The position numbers and the translations under genes are program-made. Below, piece after piece: positions 33,709-42,853 of a DNA stretch of 64,000 bases (the first letter of the stretch is position 1; the number at the start of each line of letters is the position of its first letter). The stretch is from Bradyrhizobium archetypum (GTDB lineage Bacteria > Pseudomonadota > Alphaproteobacteria > Rhizobiales > Xanthobacteraceae), in assembly GCF_013114835.1 (NCBI RefSeq), contig NZ_JAAVLW010000005.1, positions 434,001 through 498,000 of the forward strand. Reading direction: 5' to 3'. The notes beneath the pieces were generated by a model that saw nothing but the letters and a program-made list of their open reading frames with translations, was not told the origin of the DNA and did no database searches.

Positions 33709-34028
33709 AATCTTTCTCCTTGGTTCCGTCTGGAAGATACGGGAGGAGAATATCTGCGTTTCCCAGACGGCTTCCTTATTGGTGCTGCGTAAGAATTATG
33801 TCCGAGTTTTCAGCCAGGCGCTGCGCCGAGTTCGACGCGACGCCCTTTTCTTTTCGGGCTTCTTCCGACGATACTCCGTTAGAATAAAACAGCATGTGAA
33901 CTAGCCCACAGCCTCTTTCGACGCGTGCAGTCGCTTTTTGCGAATGCGTTTTGCTCGCGCCCCTTCCGCAATTGGCCCCAAGCCGCCGGTAATAGGTGGG
34001 CAGAGCATGTCCGCTCTGCCCGGGAAGT
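33709..34028. other. 320-bp region next to the integrase remnant
   Basis: No supported gene. A reverse open frame at 33776-34036 has no family pattern. The only structured feature is the terminator hairpin at 33998-34021 beside the integrase pseudogene. Confidence 0.5.
33998..34021 (-). terminator. hairpin downstream of the integrase pseudogene
   Basis: Perfect stem GGGCAGAGC/GCTCTGCCC (33998-34006 with 34013-34021) around a six-nt loop, seven bp beyond the integrase stop codon. There is only a weak U-rich tail (ACCTATTACC). Confidence 0.5.
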
Positions 34029-34620
34029 TCAGACATCTACTTGTTCTGCTATCGCGAGCGCGTCGTCGACCTCAATTCCCAGATATCGAACAGTGCTCTC
34101 GATTTTGGTGTGCCCCAGAAGGAGCTGCACGGCCCGCAAGTTGCCTGTGCGCCTATAGACAAGGGTTGCCTTTGTTCGACGCAGTGAACGCGTTCCGAAC
34201 AGGTCTGGATCCAACCCTGTACCGGCCAAGCCAACCTGGAAAAAGCCGCGCGTACTGCCAAGTGGTTCGGCTACGGTCAGGGCCTCGCCGGCGAATAGAC
34301 ATTCGCCCGGCTTCTTGCCGGTCGTTCTCAGAAAATCGTCGATGGCTTGGCGTGTTGACTCTGTAAGTTCGAATTTTACCGGCCACCCCGTCTTCTTCTG
34401 GCGGAAGCTTGCAACGGTCGGCCGCATAGCCGCCTGGAGCGATGTCGTCGACTTTCAGGGCTACTACGTCACAGCCACGAAGTTTGCTGTCGATGGCAAC
34501 GGTGAACAGCGCCAGATCTCCAGACGTGCTTCGGCCGGAAGAGGCGGCTTAGCGCCGACGATCTTTCCCTTATTCCAAGGGACGTACTTCGAAACGTTCT
34601 CACTGATGTTTGGGGTATCG
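34029..34620 (-). pseudogene. tyrosine recombinase (phage-type integrase), broken
   Basis: The C-terminal catalytic part is intact in one frame (34029-34427): RQKKTGWPVKFELTESTRQA, RSLRRTKATLVYRRTGNLRA, VQLLLGHTKIESTVRYLGIE. It includes the HTKIESTVRY active-tyrosine box; the usual HSLR histidine is replaced by R. The preceding segments are in other frames: LALFTVAIDSKLRGCDVVAL before a frameshift near 34425, and PWNKGKIVGAKPPL further upstream, with sequence between KHVW and RDLAL deleted. At least two lesions are needed to explain this, so it is a dead integrase and a trace of past mobile DNA. No att site was found. Confidence 0.85.
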
Positions 34621-34778
34621 GCCGTGGTGACCTCCTCAGTTGACGAGGATGGCCATTCTCAAGGCGATAGTGTTCTGAGCCTGCGTCGGCTTTCAGACGA
34701 TTGGAAACGCACTTTGGTCCAATTCGATCGATCGGAGGACGGAATTGAACCAGAGCGGAAGTAGCGCCCTTTGAACGC

Positions 34779-35174
34779 TCACTTGATTCCCAGGACGTCC
34801 TTGAGCTCTGCCGCTTTCTTCATGCACTCTTGTTCGTTGCCAGCCGCGGACAACTTGCGGGCTTCGGCAATCAGCTGGTTGGCATGTTCGGCGCTCTGAG
34901 TGCTGCGCTTGGTAACTTGCTCCTGATGCGGTGAAGTGGGAGTCACAGCCGGTGCCGTTGATCCGGTGGTTTCAGGCTCACCGCTCTTTTGCTTGGCGGC
35001 CAGAACCTCCTCTTGGTGCTTGGTCCCCGGCATTCCCGTTTCGCTCGTGCTCGCGCCCGTCCCGGCGGCAACGACATTCTGTTCGAGCGCTTTCAGTTCT
35101 TGGTTACAATCAGCAAACGCTGGCCCCGCGAGGATAAGGGCGAATGCTGCTGTGATTGCTATGCGTGTGGACAT
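34779..35174 (-). CDS. periplasmic hypothetical protein, 131 aa
   Basis: The signal peptide is MSTRIAITAAFALILAGPAF with cleavage before DCNQELKAL. The middle is a Ser/Thr/Pro-rich linker (TGSTAPAVTPTSPHQEQVTK), and the C-terminal segment HANQLIAEARKLSAAGNEQE with CMKKAAELKDVLGIK is helical. Two cysteines may pair. The ATG at 35174 was chosen for the signal peptide and the GGGAGGTTCAG ribosome region. A consensus EcfG promoter (17-nt spacer) lies 51 nt upstream, so it is a likely envelope stress-response protein. Confidence 0.8.
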   Translation of the reverse strand: MSTRIAITAAFALILAGPAFADCNQELKALEQNVVAAGTGASTSETGMPGTKHQEEVLAAKQKSGEPETTGSTAPAVTPTSPHQEQVTKRSTQSAEHANQLIAEARKLSAAGNEQECMKKAAELKDVLGIK

Positions 35175-35225
35175 CTGAACCTCCCGCTTGAGGTTGTCTC
35201 TCGCTCGGAATGAGGGATGCAGGAA

Positions 35226-35251
35226 AACGTCCACAGATGTTCGGTAGTTCC
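35226..35251 (-). promoter_or_regulatory. consensus EcfG promoter for the 131-aa periplasmic protein
   Basis: On the reverse strand GGAAC (35251-35247), a 17-nt spacer and CGTT (35229-35226). Both boxes match exactly and the spacing is within the known range. Confidence 0.7.
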
Positions 35252-35376
35252 TTCAAATCTGGCTACGATCTGATCTGTAGAGGCCAACGGAGGCCAAATG
35301 CGACGTGGCCGGGGGCACTCGGAGTGTCGCCCGTTCAGGCTCACCTTGACGCGGCTCGCCGCCGGCGCTAACGCCT

Positions 35377-35682
35377 CTATTTCGGAGCGCTGGTCTGGCT
35401 ACCCGAACCTGTAGTCTGCTGACTTCCCGGTCGGACCGGAGCATGCGCAGAAGCGCCCGGCTTGTCTTGATCGGCCACGTATCCGGACTCTCCAGAGTTG
35501 CGTGTCTTGACCCCTTTGTCGGCGTCACGCTGCATCTGCTCGTTGAGCTCGTTAGTCTTGAGCCCTTTGTCCATCTGCTCCTTGGTTAGCTCACTAGGTG
35601 CGGCCTGTTGCTGTTGTGCCGTTGCCTGGAAGGCAATCGCGCTTCCGGCAACAACAATCATCGCGAGAGTTGCGGTTCGCAT
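35377..35682 (-). CDS. periplasmic hypothetical protein, 101 aa
   Basis: The start MRTATLAMIVVAGSAIAFQA is a signal peptide with cleavage near TAQ-QQQ. The mature protein is hydrophilic and disordered-looking, with a repeated motif: ELTKEQMDKGLKTNELNEQM and QRDADKGVKTRNSGESGYVA, ending GSQQTTGSGSQTSAPK. GGAGAGG precedes the ATG at 35682. A weak promoter-like GGAAC-N15-AGTT (35724-35747) lies upstream, one nt short of the usual spacing. Function unknown; composition is reminiscent of stress-induced hydrophilins. Confidence 0.75.
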   Translation of the reverse strand: MRTATLAMIVVAGSAIAFQATAQQQQAAPSELTKEQMDKGLKTNELNEQMQRDADKGVKTRNSGESGYVADQDKPGASAHAPVRPGSQQTTGSGSQTSAPK

Positions 35683-35807
35683 AGCCTCTCCTCCAATGTG
35701 TTGCTCCGGTCCGCTAACGCGCAAACTTACCAGCGTTTCCTAGTTCCAATTGCTATTTTCACAAGGTGCTTCCTTGCGTTCAAATGGGATGGGGTAGCTC
35801 CAGCCAA

Positions 35808-36247
35808 CCCTTGAATATCGCCTGTTGGCCGAGACCGTGCTGAAACCCACGGTCGCCGGCTGGTCCTTCGTTACTAAAGGCGATGAACGCGAGCCCATCG
35901 GCATGCGCATCATCGAGACGCCGGCGGACGTCGGCCGCTTCGTCAACCCGCGACGCGCGCGTCCGCTTTACCGCCTACGTGCCGCCGGGTAGGTCCGCTG
36001 CCGGTCGCGGGATGGCCGCGAGGCCGGAGATCGCCTGCGCCGCCTGCCACGCGAGAAGCTGACCGGCACCGACGTCGTACCGGGCATCGCCGCGCGCTCG
36101 CCGACCTACATCTTCCGCCAGCTCTACGAATACCGACACGGCTTCCGCGCTGGACCGGAAAGCAAGCCGATGGTCGACGTGGTCAAAGCGCTCAACGAGG
36201 CAGACTTTTTGCCGCTTGCCGCCTATCTCGCCACGCTGGAATGGTGA
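35808..36247 (+). pseudogene. class I cytochrome c family protein, frameshifted
   Basis: In one frame the segment LEYRLLAETVLKPTVAGWSF and REPIGMRIIETPADVGRFVN is readable, then broken. A later frame shows the heme motif IACAACH, and a third gives EKLTGTDVVPGIAARSPTYI, FRQLYEYRHGFRAGPESKPM and NEADFLPLAAYLATLEW ending at TGA 36245-36247. A missing base right after the CAACH codons and another lesion near 35950-35990 explain the shifts. The pattern matches a c-type cytochrome with PTYIFRQLYEY, common in Bradyrhizobium. No start or signal peptide remains. Confidence 0.8.
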
Positions 36248-37280
36248 AGCGACCGATGGGTCACCCGCTGAACTTGTTATGTTGGGCGCGCGCGTCATTT
36301 TCTTCACTGCCCCCAATCACTGATTTGCCCCACCTGGCAAGACACTTATTTCACACCCGCTCAACATTTTTCGCTTAACGCGGCACCCAAATCAAACCTA
36401 CAACTTCGGCTATCCCGTCCCGACCAAGAGGGGCGTTGGCCAGCGTCACTAACGTTGGGACGGGTTGCGGTGGACGCGGCAGCGTCAGGCGCGAGATGTG
36501 CTCGCAGGGCGGGTGTTTCCGTGAGCGAGCATTGGCCGCGCAGACGACCGGCGCTTAAACGCCTCGGCGAAAACTTCTTCCGGCAGCATACGGGCCGGCC
36601 GAAGGGCTTCGATCCGAGGAAGCTGCGGACGGCAAAACCGCACGGTCCTGGCACCCGTTGCTGGTGTCAAGCCGATGGAGATTGTCGGGCCCAACCGGGC
36701 CTCGATCAATCGCCAATCCGTCGGCGACGGAGGCCAGAGGAATTCGGCTCCGGGGAGAACGCGGCATAAGCCGTTAAAACCACTGCGCAGGGAAAGCCGG
36801 GTGTTCCGGCGCACCTGCGGTCCACCGTGTGCATTCTTGCGCACGACTGCGGGTGTCATGGGCACCCGGCTTTCCCTGCGCCCTCTATTTTCCGAGGGCA
36901 ACGTCGATGCACAACTTCGGGCGCAGCCGCGCCGCGAGACCGCCATGTCGTATCCACTGCCGGCCGCAGCACGCAAAGACGACGATGCGTATCCAAACAC
37001 CGGCATCACCCCGCCCATCCTCGTCGCGGTGGCTCGCTTGATTCGTGCGATCGGATGGGCGTTCCGGAAGCTCGACGGCTTCTAAACAATAGCGCTTCCG
37101 AGCGCTGAAATGCCACAAACTTCCACTGATTCTCCAAGCACTTAGTCTGCCGCATTTGAGGCAGCGCACAAGCCCCAATTATACCGCATCTGCTCCGAAA
37201 TTGCGGCTCATTGCGACCCAAGTCTCTGACCAGATTGAGAGCATCAAGCGTCGCGTAGCGTAGCGTTGCCGGGGTTATCT
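36248..37280. other. 1-kb region without supported genes; likely degenerate Bradyrhizobium repeat
   Basis: The open frames here have no family pattern as proteins. One reverse frame (RESRVPMTPAVVRKNAHGGP, QVRRNTRLSLRSGFNGLCRV) resembles a translated pattern I remember recurring in Bradyrhizobium and Rhodopseudomonas genomes, which suggests a non-coding dispersed repeat rather than a gene. It contains a perfect 19-bp inverted repeat (36785-36803 with 36863-36881). The promoter of the 370-aa membrane protein must lie near the right end. Confidence 0.45.
36785..36881. repeat. 97-bp element with perfect 19-bp inverted arms
   Basis: GCGCAGGGAAAGCCGGGTG (36785-36803) is the exact reverse complement of 36863-36881. 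The 59-nt interior contains smaller complementary words (GCGCAC, GTGTGC). It would form a long stem in either transcript. No transposase is associated. Confidence 0.8.
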
Positions 37281-38393
37281 ATGTCGAAGTGTTCCGTGAA
37301 ATTCGTCCCGGCTCTGTTCGCCGGTGTTGTGGCAGGAACGAGCCTCGCCACCGTGACGGATCTCCGGGCCCAAGCGACTGGACAGGCGGCGGAACAGGTC
37401 GTGGAAGCCGGCGTCCAGGTGGCCCAGGCCGCGGACGCTTGCCTGTCGGCGCCGAAAGGCGCGACCCCCTCGGGCAGCCATTGGTACTATCGCATCGATC
37501 GCGCGACCAAACGTCAATGCTGGTATCTCCGCGAGGAGAGCGAGAGGGCTGACGACAAGTTTACGCGCGCCGCACCGCCGGCGTCCGCGCCGGTTTCGGC
37601 CGCCGCAGAAGCACCGGCGCCGCCGCCACAAACGCCCCCATCCAAACAGTTCGCGGACGCGCGCGCCGAATGGGTCTCGCAGCAATCCCGCGCCGAACAA
37701 AACGCCGCCGGCAAGGTCGATGCCCGAACGGGTGGTGCAGTGGCTGCGCCGGCGGCGCAGAATGGCCAGCGCGCTGCGATGCCGAACGTGCTCGCACCTT
37801 CGCCGCTGGCGACGATGCGGTGGAACGACCCTCCCGCCGCGAGCGCTTCGACCAACCCGGCCGCCGTGCAGATGGCGGCCACCGCCACGCCGGCAGACCA
37901 GCCGCCGCAAGCCGAGGAAGTGCAGCAGCCCGCGGCGGAGCAGGTTGCGCCTGCCGCGGCCGAACCGGCAAAGCCGAAGGCATCATTGCAAATGCTGCTG
38001 TTGGTAATGGCCGCCGCGCTCGCGCTGGCCGGCCTCACGGTCAGCGCGATCGTCAGGATCGGCCGCATGCGCGCCCGCCGCGCGATGCGCCGCAAGCGTC
38101 GCGCGATGTGGGATTCCACCCGCACCAAGCGCTCACCCTCACCGGTGCTCCATGACGAGGACATCCGGCCACGACGCGCAGGCGCTGCGCCAAATCTTCG
38201 CGCCGCTCCCCAGCTCCGCGCCACTCCCCAGGACCGGACACGCGTGCCCCGAGAACGGGCCCGCGCCGCGCCCCCGTCGTACGCGCCCCAAGATCGGCGA
38301 CCCGCCCCCCAAGATCGGCGCGCGGCGCCCCAGGACCGCGAGCGGCAAGTGACGGAAATGCTGTCCCGCCTCGCCCGCAGCGCGCAGACGTAA
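37281..38393 (+). CDS. hypothetical membrane protein with Pro/Ala-rich linker, 370 aa
   Basis: The N-terminus (MSKCSVKFVPALFAGVVAGT) is a signal peptide or anchor, followed by a small motif region (CLSAPKGATPSGSHWYYRID, RATKRQCWYLREE) that recurs in Bradyrhizobium hypotheticals. A long Ala/Pro/Gln-rich linker follows, then one transmembrane helix (LQMLLLVMAAALALAGLTVS) near residue 240 and a strongly basic cytoplasmic tail with repeated APQDRR/TPQDR units. The ATG at 37281 was preferred over an upstream TTG. It converges on gmk. Function unknown. Confidence 0.75.
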   Translation: MSKCSVKFVPALFAGVVAGTSLATVTDLRAQATGQAAEQVVEAGVQVAQAADACLSAPKGATPSGSHWYYRIDRATKRQCWYLREESERADDKFTRAAPPASAPVSAAAEAPAPPPQTPPSKQFADARAEWVSQQSRAEQNAAGKVDARTGGAVAAPAAQNGQRAAMPNVLAPSPLATMRWNDPPAASASTNPAAVQMAATATPADQPPQAEEVQQPAAEQVAPAAAEPAKPKASLQMLLLVMAAALALAGLTVSAIVRIGRMRARRAMRRKRRAMWDSTRTKRSPSPVLHDEDIRPRRAGAAPNLRAAPQLRATPQDRTRVPRERARAAPPSYAPQDRRPAPQDRRAAPQDRERQVTEMLSRLARSAQT

Positions 38394-38411
38394 CCGAAAC
38401 GGAAGCGGCGG

Positions 38412-39071
38412 CTATTTTTCCAGCTGGCGCTGCAGCTTGCGAACGAACTCGGTCAGGCCGATGCGGCGCTCACGCTTGAGCCGCTCGGCCTTGAGGATCG
38501 ACTGCACCTCCGCGAACGCGTCATCGACGTTGTGGTTGACGACGATATAGTCGTATTCCGCCCAATGGCTGAGCTCGTGGGTGGCGCGGCTCATGCGGCC
38601 GCGAATCACCTCGTCCGAATCCTGCGCCCGCGTGTGCAGCCGTTTCTCGAGATCGTCGGCCGAGGGCGGCAGGATGAACACCCGAACCACATCGATGCTT
38701 GCCTTTTGATGCAGTTGCTGGGTGCCCTGCCAGTCGATGTCGAACAAGACATCCTGCCCTGCCGATAACGCCGCCTCGACCGGCGCGCGCGGCGTACCAT
38801 AGAGATTGTCGAACACGGTCGCCCATTCGAGCAGTTCGCCCTGCTCCACCATTTGCTCGAATTTTGGCTTGTCGACAAAGTAATAGTCACGTCCCTCGAC
38901 CTCGCCCGGCCGCATCGCGCGTGTGGTCGCCGAGACCGACATCTTCAGGCCCGGCTCGCGCTCAAGCAGCATGCGCGACAGCGTCGTCTTGCCGGCGCCT
39001 GAAGGCGACGACAGCACGAACATCAGCCCTCGCCGTTCAACTCCATCGAAACCAGCAGCCGTCATCGTCAC
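38412..39071 (-). CDS. gmk: guanylate kinase
   Basis: This 219-aa enzyme phosphorylates GMP to GDP. The P-loop SSPSGAGKTTLSR, the GMP-binding RAMRPGEVEGRDYYFV and the later HNVDDAFAEVQSILKAER are typical. Its ATG overlaps the yicC stop by 4 nt, so gmk is the downstream gene of a yicC-gmk operon. Confidence 0.98.
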   Translation of the reverse strand: MTMTAAGFDGVERRGLMFVLSSPSGAGKTTLSRMLLEREPGLKMSVSATTRAMRPGEVEGRDYYFVDKPKFEQMVEQGELLEWATVFDNLYGTPRAPVEAALSAGQDVLFDIDWQGTQQLHQKASIDVVRVFILPPSADDLEKRLHTRAQDSDEVIRGRMSRATHELSHWAEYDYIVVNHNVDDAFAEVQSILKAERLKRERRIGLTEFVRKLQRQLEK

Positions 39072-39955
39072 TCCAGATTCTGGACCTGCTCGCGGAACTG
39101 CTCGACCACATTTTTCATTTCGAGGCCGGTCTGGGTCAATTCCAGATCGTTCGATTTGGAGCAGCAGGTGTTGACCTCGCGGTTGAATTCCTGGGCGAGG
39201 AAGTCGAGCCGCCGCCCGACCGGTCCGCCCTTGCCGATCATCTCGCGCGCCTGCGCGACATGCGAGGCGATGCGATCGAGTTCCTCGCGGATGTCGGCTT
39301 TGGTCGCGATCATGATCGCTTCCTGATTGAGACGGTCGGGATCGAAGCGTTCGGACGTCTCCAGCAGCGCCGCCACCTGCTCGGCCAGCCGCGCCCTGAT
39401 CGCTTCCGGCTTGCGGCCCGGCGCCGCCTCGGCCTTTTTCGCCAACCTCTCGATTTCATCCATCCGCTGGATCAGAACTTGCCCGAGCGTCACGCCCTCG
39501 CGGCGGCGCATCTCGACGAGATGGCCGAGCGCCTGCTCAAAGGCGGCGGCTGCCGCGTCGCGCGCCGCCTTGTCTTCCGCCTCGTCGCTTTCGGGCTCGA
39601 CCACCTCGATGACGCCCTTGATGCCGAGCAGCCCATCGATGCTCGGCGCGACCGCATCGATCCTGGCGGCGAGTTCGCCCGCGACCTTCACGACCGAAGC
39701 CAGCACGTCTTCATTGATCCGCACCGTCGAGACCGCGTTGGCACGCTTGACGTTGAGGTTAGCGTAGACCGTGCCCCGCGACAGTACCTCCGCGGCGCGT
39801 TTTTTGGCGAAGGCTTCCAGTTCGTCCCAGCCGGGCGGCAGGCGCAAACGCAGGTCAAAGCCCTTGGCATTGACCGACTTCAGCTCCCACTCGAACGTAT
39901 AGGGACCGCTGGCGCCGTGACTCCGGGCAAAACCGGTCATGCTCGATAGCGCCAT
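39068..39955 (-). CDS. YicC/YloC family endoribonuclease
   Basis: This 295-aa protein starts MALSSMTGFARSHGASGPYT, the conserved N-terminus of YicC. The C-terminal DUF1732 part shows GRRLDFLAQEFNREVNTCCS and KSNDLELTQTGLEMKNVVEQ. Members act as endoribonucleases influencing small-RNA decay in E. coli. The ATG at 39955 was chosen for homology; a start 24 nt upstream is possible. The overlap with gmk matches the usual yicC-gmk pairing. Confidence 0.95.
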   Translation of the reverse strand: MALSSMTGFARSHGASGPYTFEWELKSVNAKGFDLRLRLPPGWDELEAFAKKRAAEVLSRGTVYANLNVKRANAVSTVRINEDVLASVVKVAGELAARIDAVAPSIDGLLGIKGVIEVVEPESDEAEDKAARDAAAAAFEQALGHLVEMRRREGVTLGQVLIQRMDEIERLAKKAEAAPGRKPEAIRARLAEQVAALLETSERFDPDRLNQEAIMIATKADIREELDRIASHVAQAREMIGKGGPVGRRLDFLAQEFNREVNTCCSKSNDLELTQTGLEMKNVVEQFREQVQNLE

Positions 39956-40084
39956 CGCGTAACACTCTCCGAAGGACAAGGGATTTCGAGACTCGAAAGG
40001 AACGGCGGGACCTTAAGCCGATTTCCGCCAAAGTGGAATTGCGTTCCGCGCCGTGGCGGGAACGCATTCTCGACCGGCGGAGCG

Positions 40085-41368
40085 TCAGCGCTGAACTACC
40101 GGCGGCGTCGTGGTCGATTGCACGGCGCCCTGGCGGGCCGGCGCGGTCGCCGGCGCAGCCGGACGGGCGGGCGGCTTTTTCGCCGGCGCCGCCGGCCGTG
40201 GTGTCGTCGCCGTGGGATTGGGATCGGCCGGCGCTCCTGCGGATGTCGGCGGCGGCGCATCCTCTGACGGCTCGACGGTATCGTTTTGAATCTGCTTTTC
40301 GAGCGCCCGCAGCTTGGCGACGTTTTTCTGGTGCGCGTCGTAGGTCTCGGTAAAGGCGTGCCCACCCGTTCCATCAGCCACGAAGAACAGATCGCGCGTG
40401 CGCGCCGGGTTGGCGGCGGCTTCGAGCGAGGCGCGGCCCGGATTGGCGATCGGCCCAGGCGGCAGGCCTTCGATGACATAGGTGTTGTAAGGCGACGGCT
40501 GCGTGATCTCGGAGCGCTTGATCGGCCGGCCCAGCGTTCCCTTGCCGCCGACCAGCCCGTAGATGATGGTCGGATCGGACTGCAGCTTGATCCGCTGCCG
40601 CAAGCGATTGACGAATACCGCCGCCACGCGGCTGCGCTCGTCGGCCCGGCCGGTCTCTTTCTCGATGATCGAGGCGAGCGTGATGAGCTGCTCCGGCGAC
40701 CTGACCGGGACCTCCGGGTTGCGGCGCTCCCAGATTTCCGCGAGCACACGCTTCTGCGTCTGCTGCATGCGCTGAATCACCTGCTCCCGCGTGGTGCCGC
40801 GCGGGAATTTGTAGGTCTCCGGCAGCAGCGTGCCTTCGCGCGGTATCTCCCGGACCGAGCCTGCGAAGATGTCGTTGTCGAGCAGGCGCGTCACGATCTG
40901 CTCGGACGTCAGACCTTCCGGGACGGTGACAGCATGCTGCACCACCTTGCCTTCGACGATGGTGGCGATGACATCGCGCAGGCTCGCACTCTTCTGGAAC
41001 GAGTATTCGCCCGGCTTGAGGTCGGAACTCGCCTTCAGTGCAAACACGCCGCCGATGAATATCCAGGGATTGACGTTGATCACGCCTTCGCGCAGCAGCA
41101 CATCGGCGATGTCGCGCTTGCCGGCGCGCGAGGGAATGTTGACGATCTTGTCTTCCTGCAGCGGGCCCGGCGTTTCAAGGATCTGTCTGCCGTAATAATA
41201 CGTCGTTCCCGCGCCGATCATCAGAATGATCAGGATGGTGAAGATGGCATTGCCGACCACCACGAATGGATTGCGGGCACGCTCCGACCGCTTCGGCGGC
41301 GGCGGCACCTGCTCGGGCTCCAGCGCTGCGCGCGGACTTCGTGGTGAAATGGGCGGCCTCTCACTCAT
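40085..41368 (-). CDS. mltG: endolytic transglycosylase MltG
   Basis: This 427-aa inner-membrane enzyme cleaves nascent peptidoglycan glycan strands. A cytoplasmic Pro/Arg-rich N-terminus precedes one transmembrane helix (FVVVGNAIFTILIILMIGAG). The YceG domain includes the catalytic-glutamate segment LASIIEKETG and SDPTIIYGL, with PSPYNTYVIEGLPPGPIANP. The tail after about residue 365 is Pro/Ala/Lys-rich low complexity. It follows the fatty-acid cluster on the same strand, as in most alphaproteobacteria. Confidence 0.96.
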   Translation of the reverse strand: MSERPPISPRSPRAALEPEQVPPPPKRSERARNPFVVVGNAIFTILIILMIGAGTTYYYGRQILETPGPLQEDKIVNIPSRAGKRDIADVLLREGVINVNPWIFIGGVFALKASSDLKPGEYSFQKSASLRDVIATIVEGKVVQHAVTVPEGLTSEQIVTRLLDNDIFAGSVREIPREGTLLPETYKFPRGTTREQVIQRMQQTQKRVLAEIWERRNPEVPVRSPEQLITLASIIEKETGRADERSRVAAVFVNRLRQRIKLQSDPTIIYGLVGGKGTLGRPIKRSEITQPSPYNTYVIEGLPPGPIANPGRASLEAAANPARTRDLFFVADGTGGHAFTETYDAHQKNVAKLRALEKQIQNDTVEPSEDAPPPTSAGAPADPNPTATTPRPAAPAKKPPARPAAPATAPARQGAVQSTTTPPVVQR

Positions 41369-41491
41369 CGATGCAACCTGAATCCTGCCGGTTCAATCGC
41401 GGCCCGGCATCCTGCCCAGCCGATAGCATACGCCCGCATGTAGAAGTCATCGCCGAATACGGCAAAACGGTGGAGTAGTTCTAAACACTTG

Positions 41492-42757
41492 TTAGTCAGT
41501 CACGCGCCGAACGATTACGGAGGCGTTGGTCCCCCCAAAACCGAAGGAATTCGACAGCGCGACGTTAATCTCGCGCTTGCGCGCCGTCTGCGGCACCAGA
41601 TCGATCGCCGTTTCTACCGATGGATTTTCCAAATTGATGGTGGGCGGAGCAATATTATCGCGAATCGCAAGGATGCTGAAAATGGCTTCGATCGCACCGG
41701 CCGCACCAAGCAGGTGGCCGGTCGACGATTTCGTCGACGACATCGATACCTTGGAGGCGGCGTTGCCGAGCAGCCGCTCCACGGCGCCGAGTTCAATCTC
41801 GTCGCCGATCTGCGTCGAGGTTCCGTGGGCGTTGATATAGTCGATATCGGATACCGCAATGCCGGCGCGCTTGATCGCTGCACTCATGCTGCGGAAGCCA
41901 CCATCGCCGTCCGGCGACGGCGAGGTGATGTGATAGGCGTCGCCCGACAGGCCATAGCCCACCACTTCGCAATAGATTCGCGCACCACGCTTTTTCGCGT
42001 GCTCGTATTCCTCGAGCACCACGACGCCGGCGCCCTCGCCCATCACGAATCCATCGCGATCCTTGTCATAGGGCCGCGAGGCCTTTTCCGGCGTCTCGTT
42101 GAAGCCGGTCGAGAGCGCGCGCGCAGCGCAGAATCCGGCCATCGCCAACCGGCAGATCGGCGATTCCGTACCGCCGGCCACCATGACGTCGGCGTCGCCG
42201 AGCGCAATGAGGCGCGCACCATCGCCGATCGCATGCGCGCCGGTCGAACAGGCGGTCACGACGGAATGGTTGGGGCCCTTGAGGCCGTGCTCGATCGAGA
42301 CATAGCCCGAAGCGAGATTGATCAGTCGCCCCGGAATAAAGAACGGCGATACCCGGCGCGGCCCGCGTTCCTTCAAGAGCAGCGAGGTCTCGGCGATGCC
42401 GGACAGTCCGCCGATTCCCGACCCGATCAGGGTGCCGGTGGCGCATTTGTCTTCTTCAGTCGCGGGATGCCAGTTGGCGTCGTCGAGCGCCTGGCGCGCC
42501 GCCGCCATTGCAAAGATGATGAAGTCGTCGACCTTGCGCTGTTCCTTCGGCTCCATCCACTGGTCGGGATTGAATGTGCCGTCACCGCCATCGCCGCGGG
42601 GAATCACACAGGCGATCTGGCTGGCAAGATCGGCGACCTCGAACGTATCGATCTTCCTGGCGCCGCTCTGGCCGTCGAGGATACGCGTCCACGTTGTGTC
42701 AACGCCGCAGCCGAGCGGCGTAACCATGCCCAGCCCCGTGACGACAACCCGCCTCAT
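41492..42757 (-). CDS. fabF: beta-ketoacyl-ACP synthase II
   Basis: This 421-aa condensing enzyme elongates acyl-ACP with malonyl-ACP. The catalytic triad is visible: Cys in VTACSTGAHAIGDG, His in INAHGTSTQIGD and His in KSSTGHLLGAAG. The ATG at 42757 (MRRVVVTGLGMVTPLGCG) was chosen; in-frame codons upstream lack homology. It lies between acpP and mltG in the fabD-fabG-acpP-fabF order. Confidence 0.98.
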   Translation of the reverse strand: MRRVVVTGLGMVTPLGCGVDTTWTRILDGQSGARKIDTFEVADLASQIACVIPRGDGGDGTFNPDQWMEPKEQRKVDDFIIFAMAAARQALDDANWHPATEEDKCATGTLIGSGIGGLSGIAETSLLLKERGPRRVSPFFIPGRLINLASGYVSIEHGLKGPNHSVVTACSTGAHAIGDGARLIALGDADVMVAGGTESPICRLAMAGFCAARALSTGFNETPEKASRPYDKDRDGFVMGEGAGVVVLEEYEHAKKRGARIYCEVVGYGLSGDAYHITSPSPDGDGGFRSMSAAIKRAGIAVSDIDYINAHGTSTQIGDEIELGAVERLLGNAASKVSMSSTKSSTGHLLGAAGAIEAIFSILAIRDNIAPPTINLENPSVETAIDLVPQTARKREINVALSNSFGFGGTNASVIVRRVTD

Positions 42758-42853
42758 GTCAAAAACTCCAGCCCGAAATCGGGGCCTAAAACAAGAAACC
42801 GGGGGACCGTTCGACAACGGCCCGTCCGGCTCCTTCTCAACCCGCCCGGGACG

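Noticed and set aside
33776..34036. 86-aa reverse open frame
   Set aside because: It overlaps the terminator hairpin and the integrase 3' end, with no family pattern or ribosome site.
35724..35747. GGAAC-N15-AGTT before the 101-aa periplasmic protein
   Set aside because: Spacing is one nt short and the -10 is imperfect; mentioned only as weak evidence in the gene entry.
36485..37018. 177-aa reverse open frame as a gene
   Set aside because: The translated pattern resembles a recurrent non-coding Bradyrhizobium repeat, and it runs through a 19-bp perfect inverted repeat.
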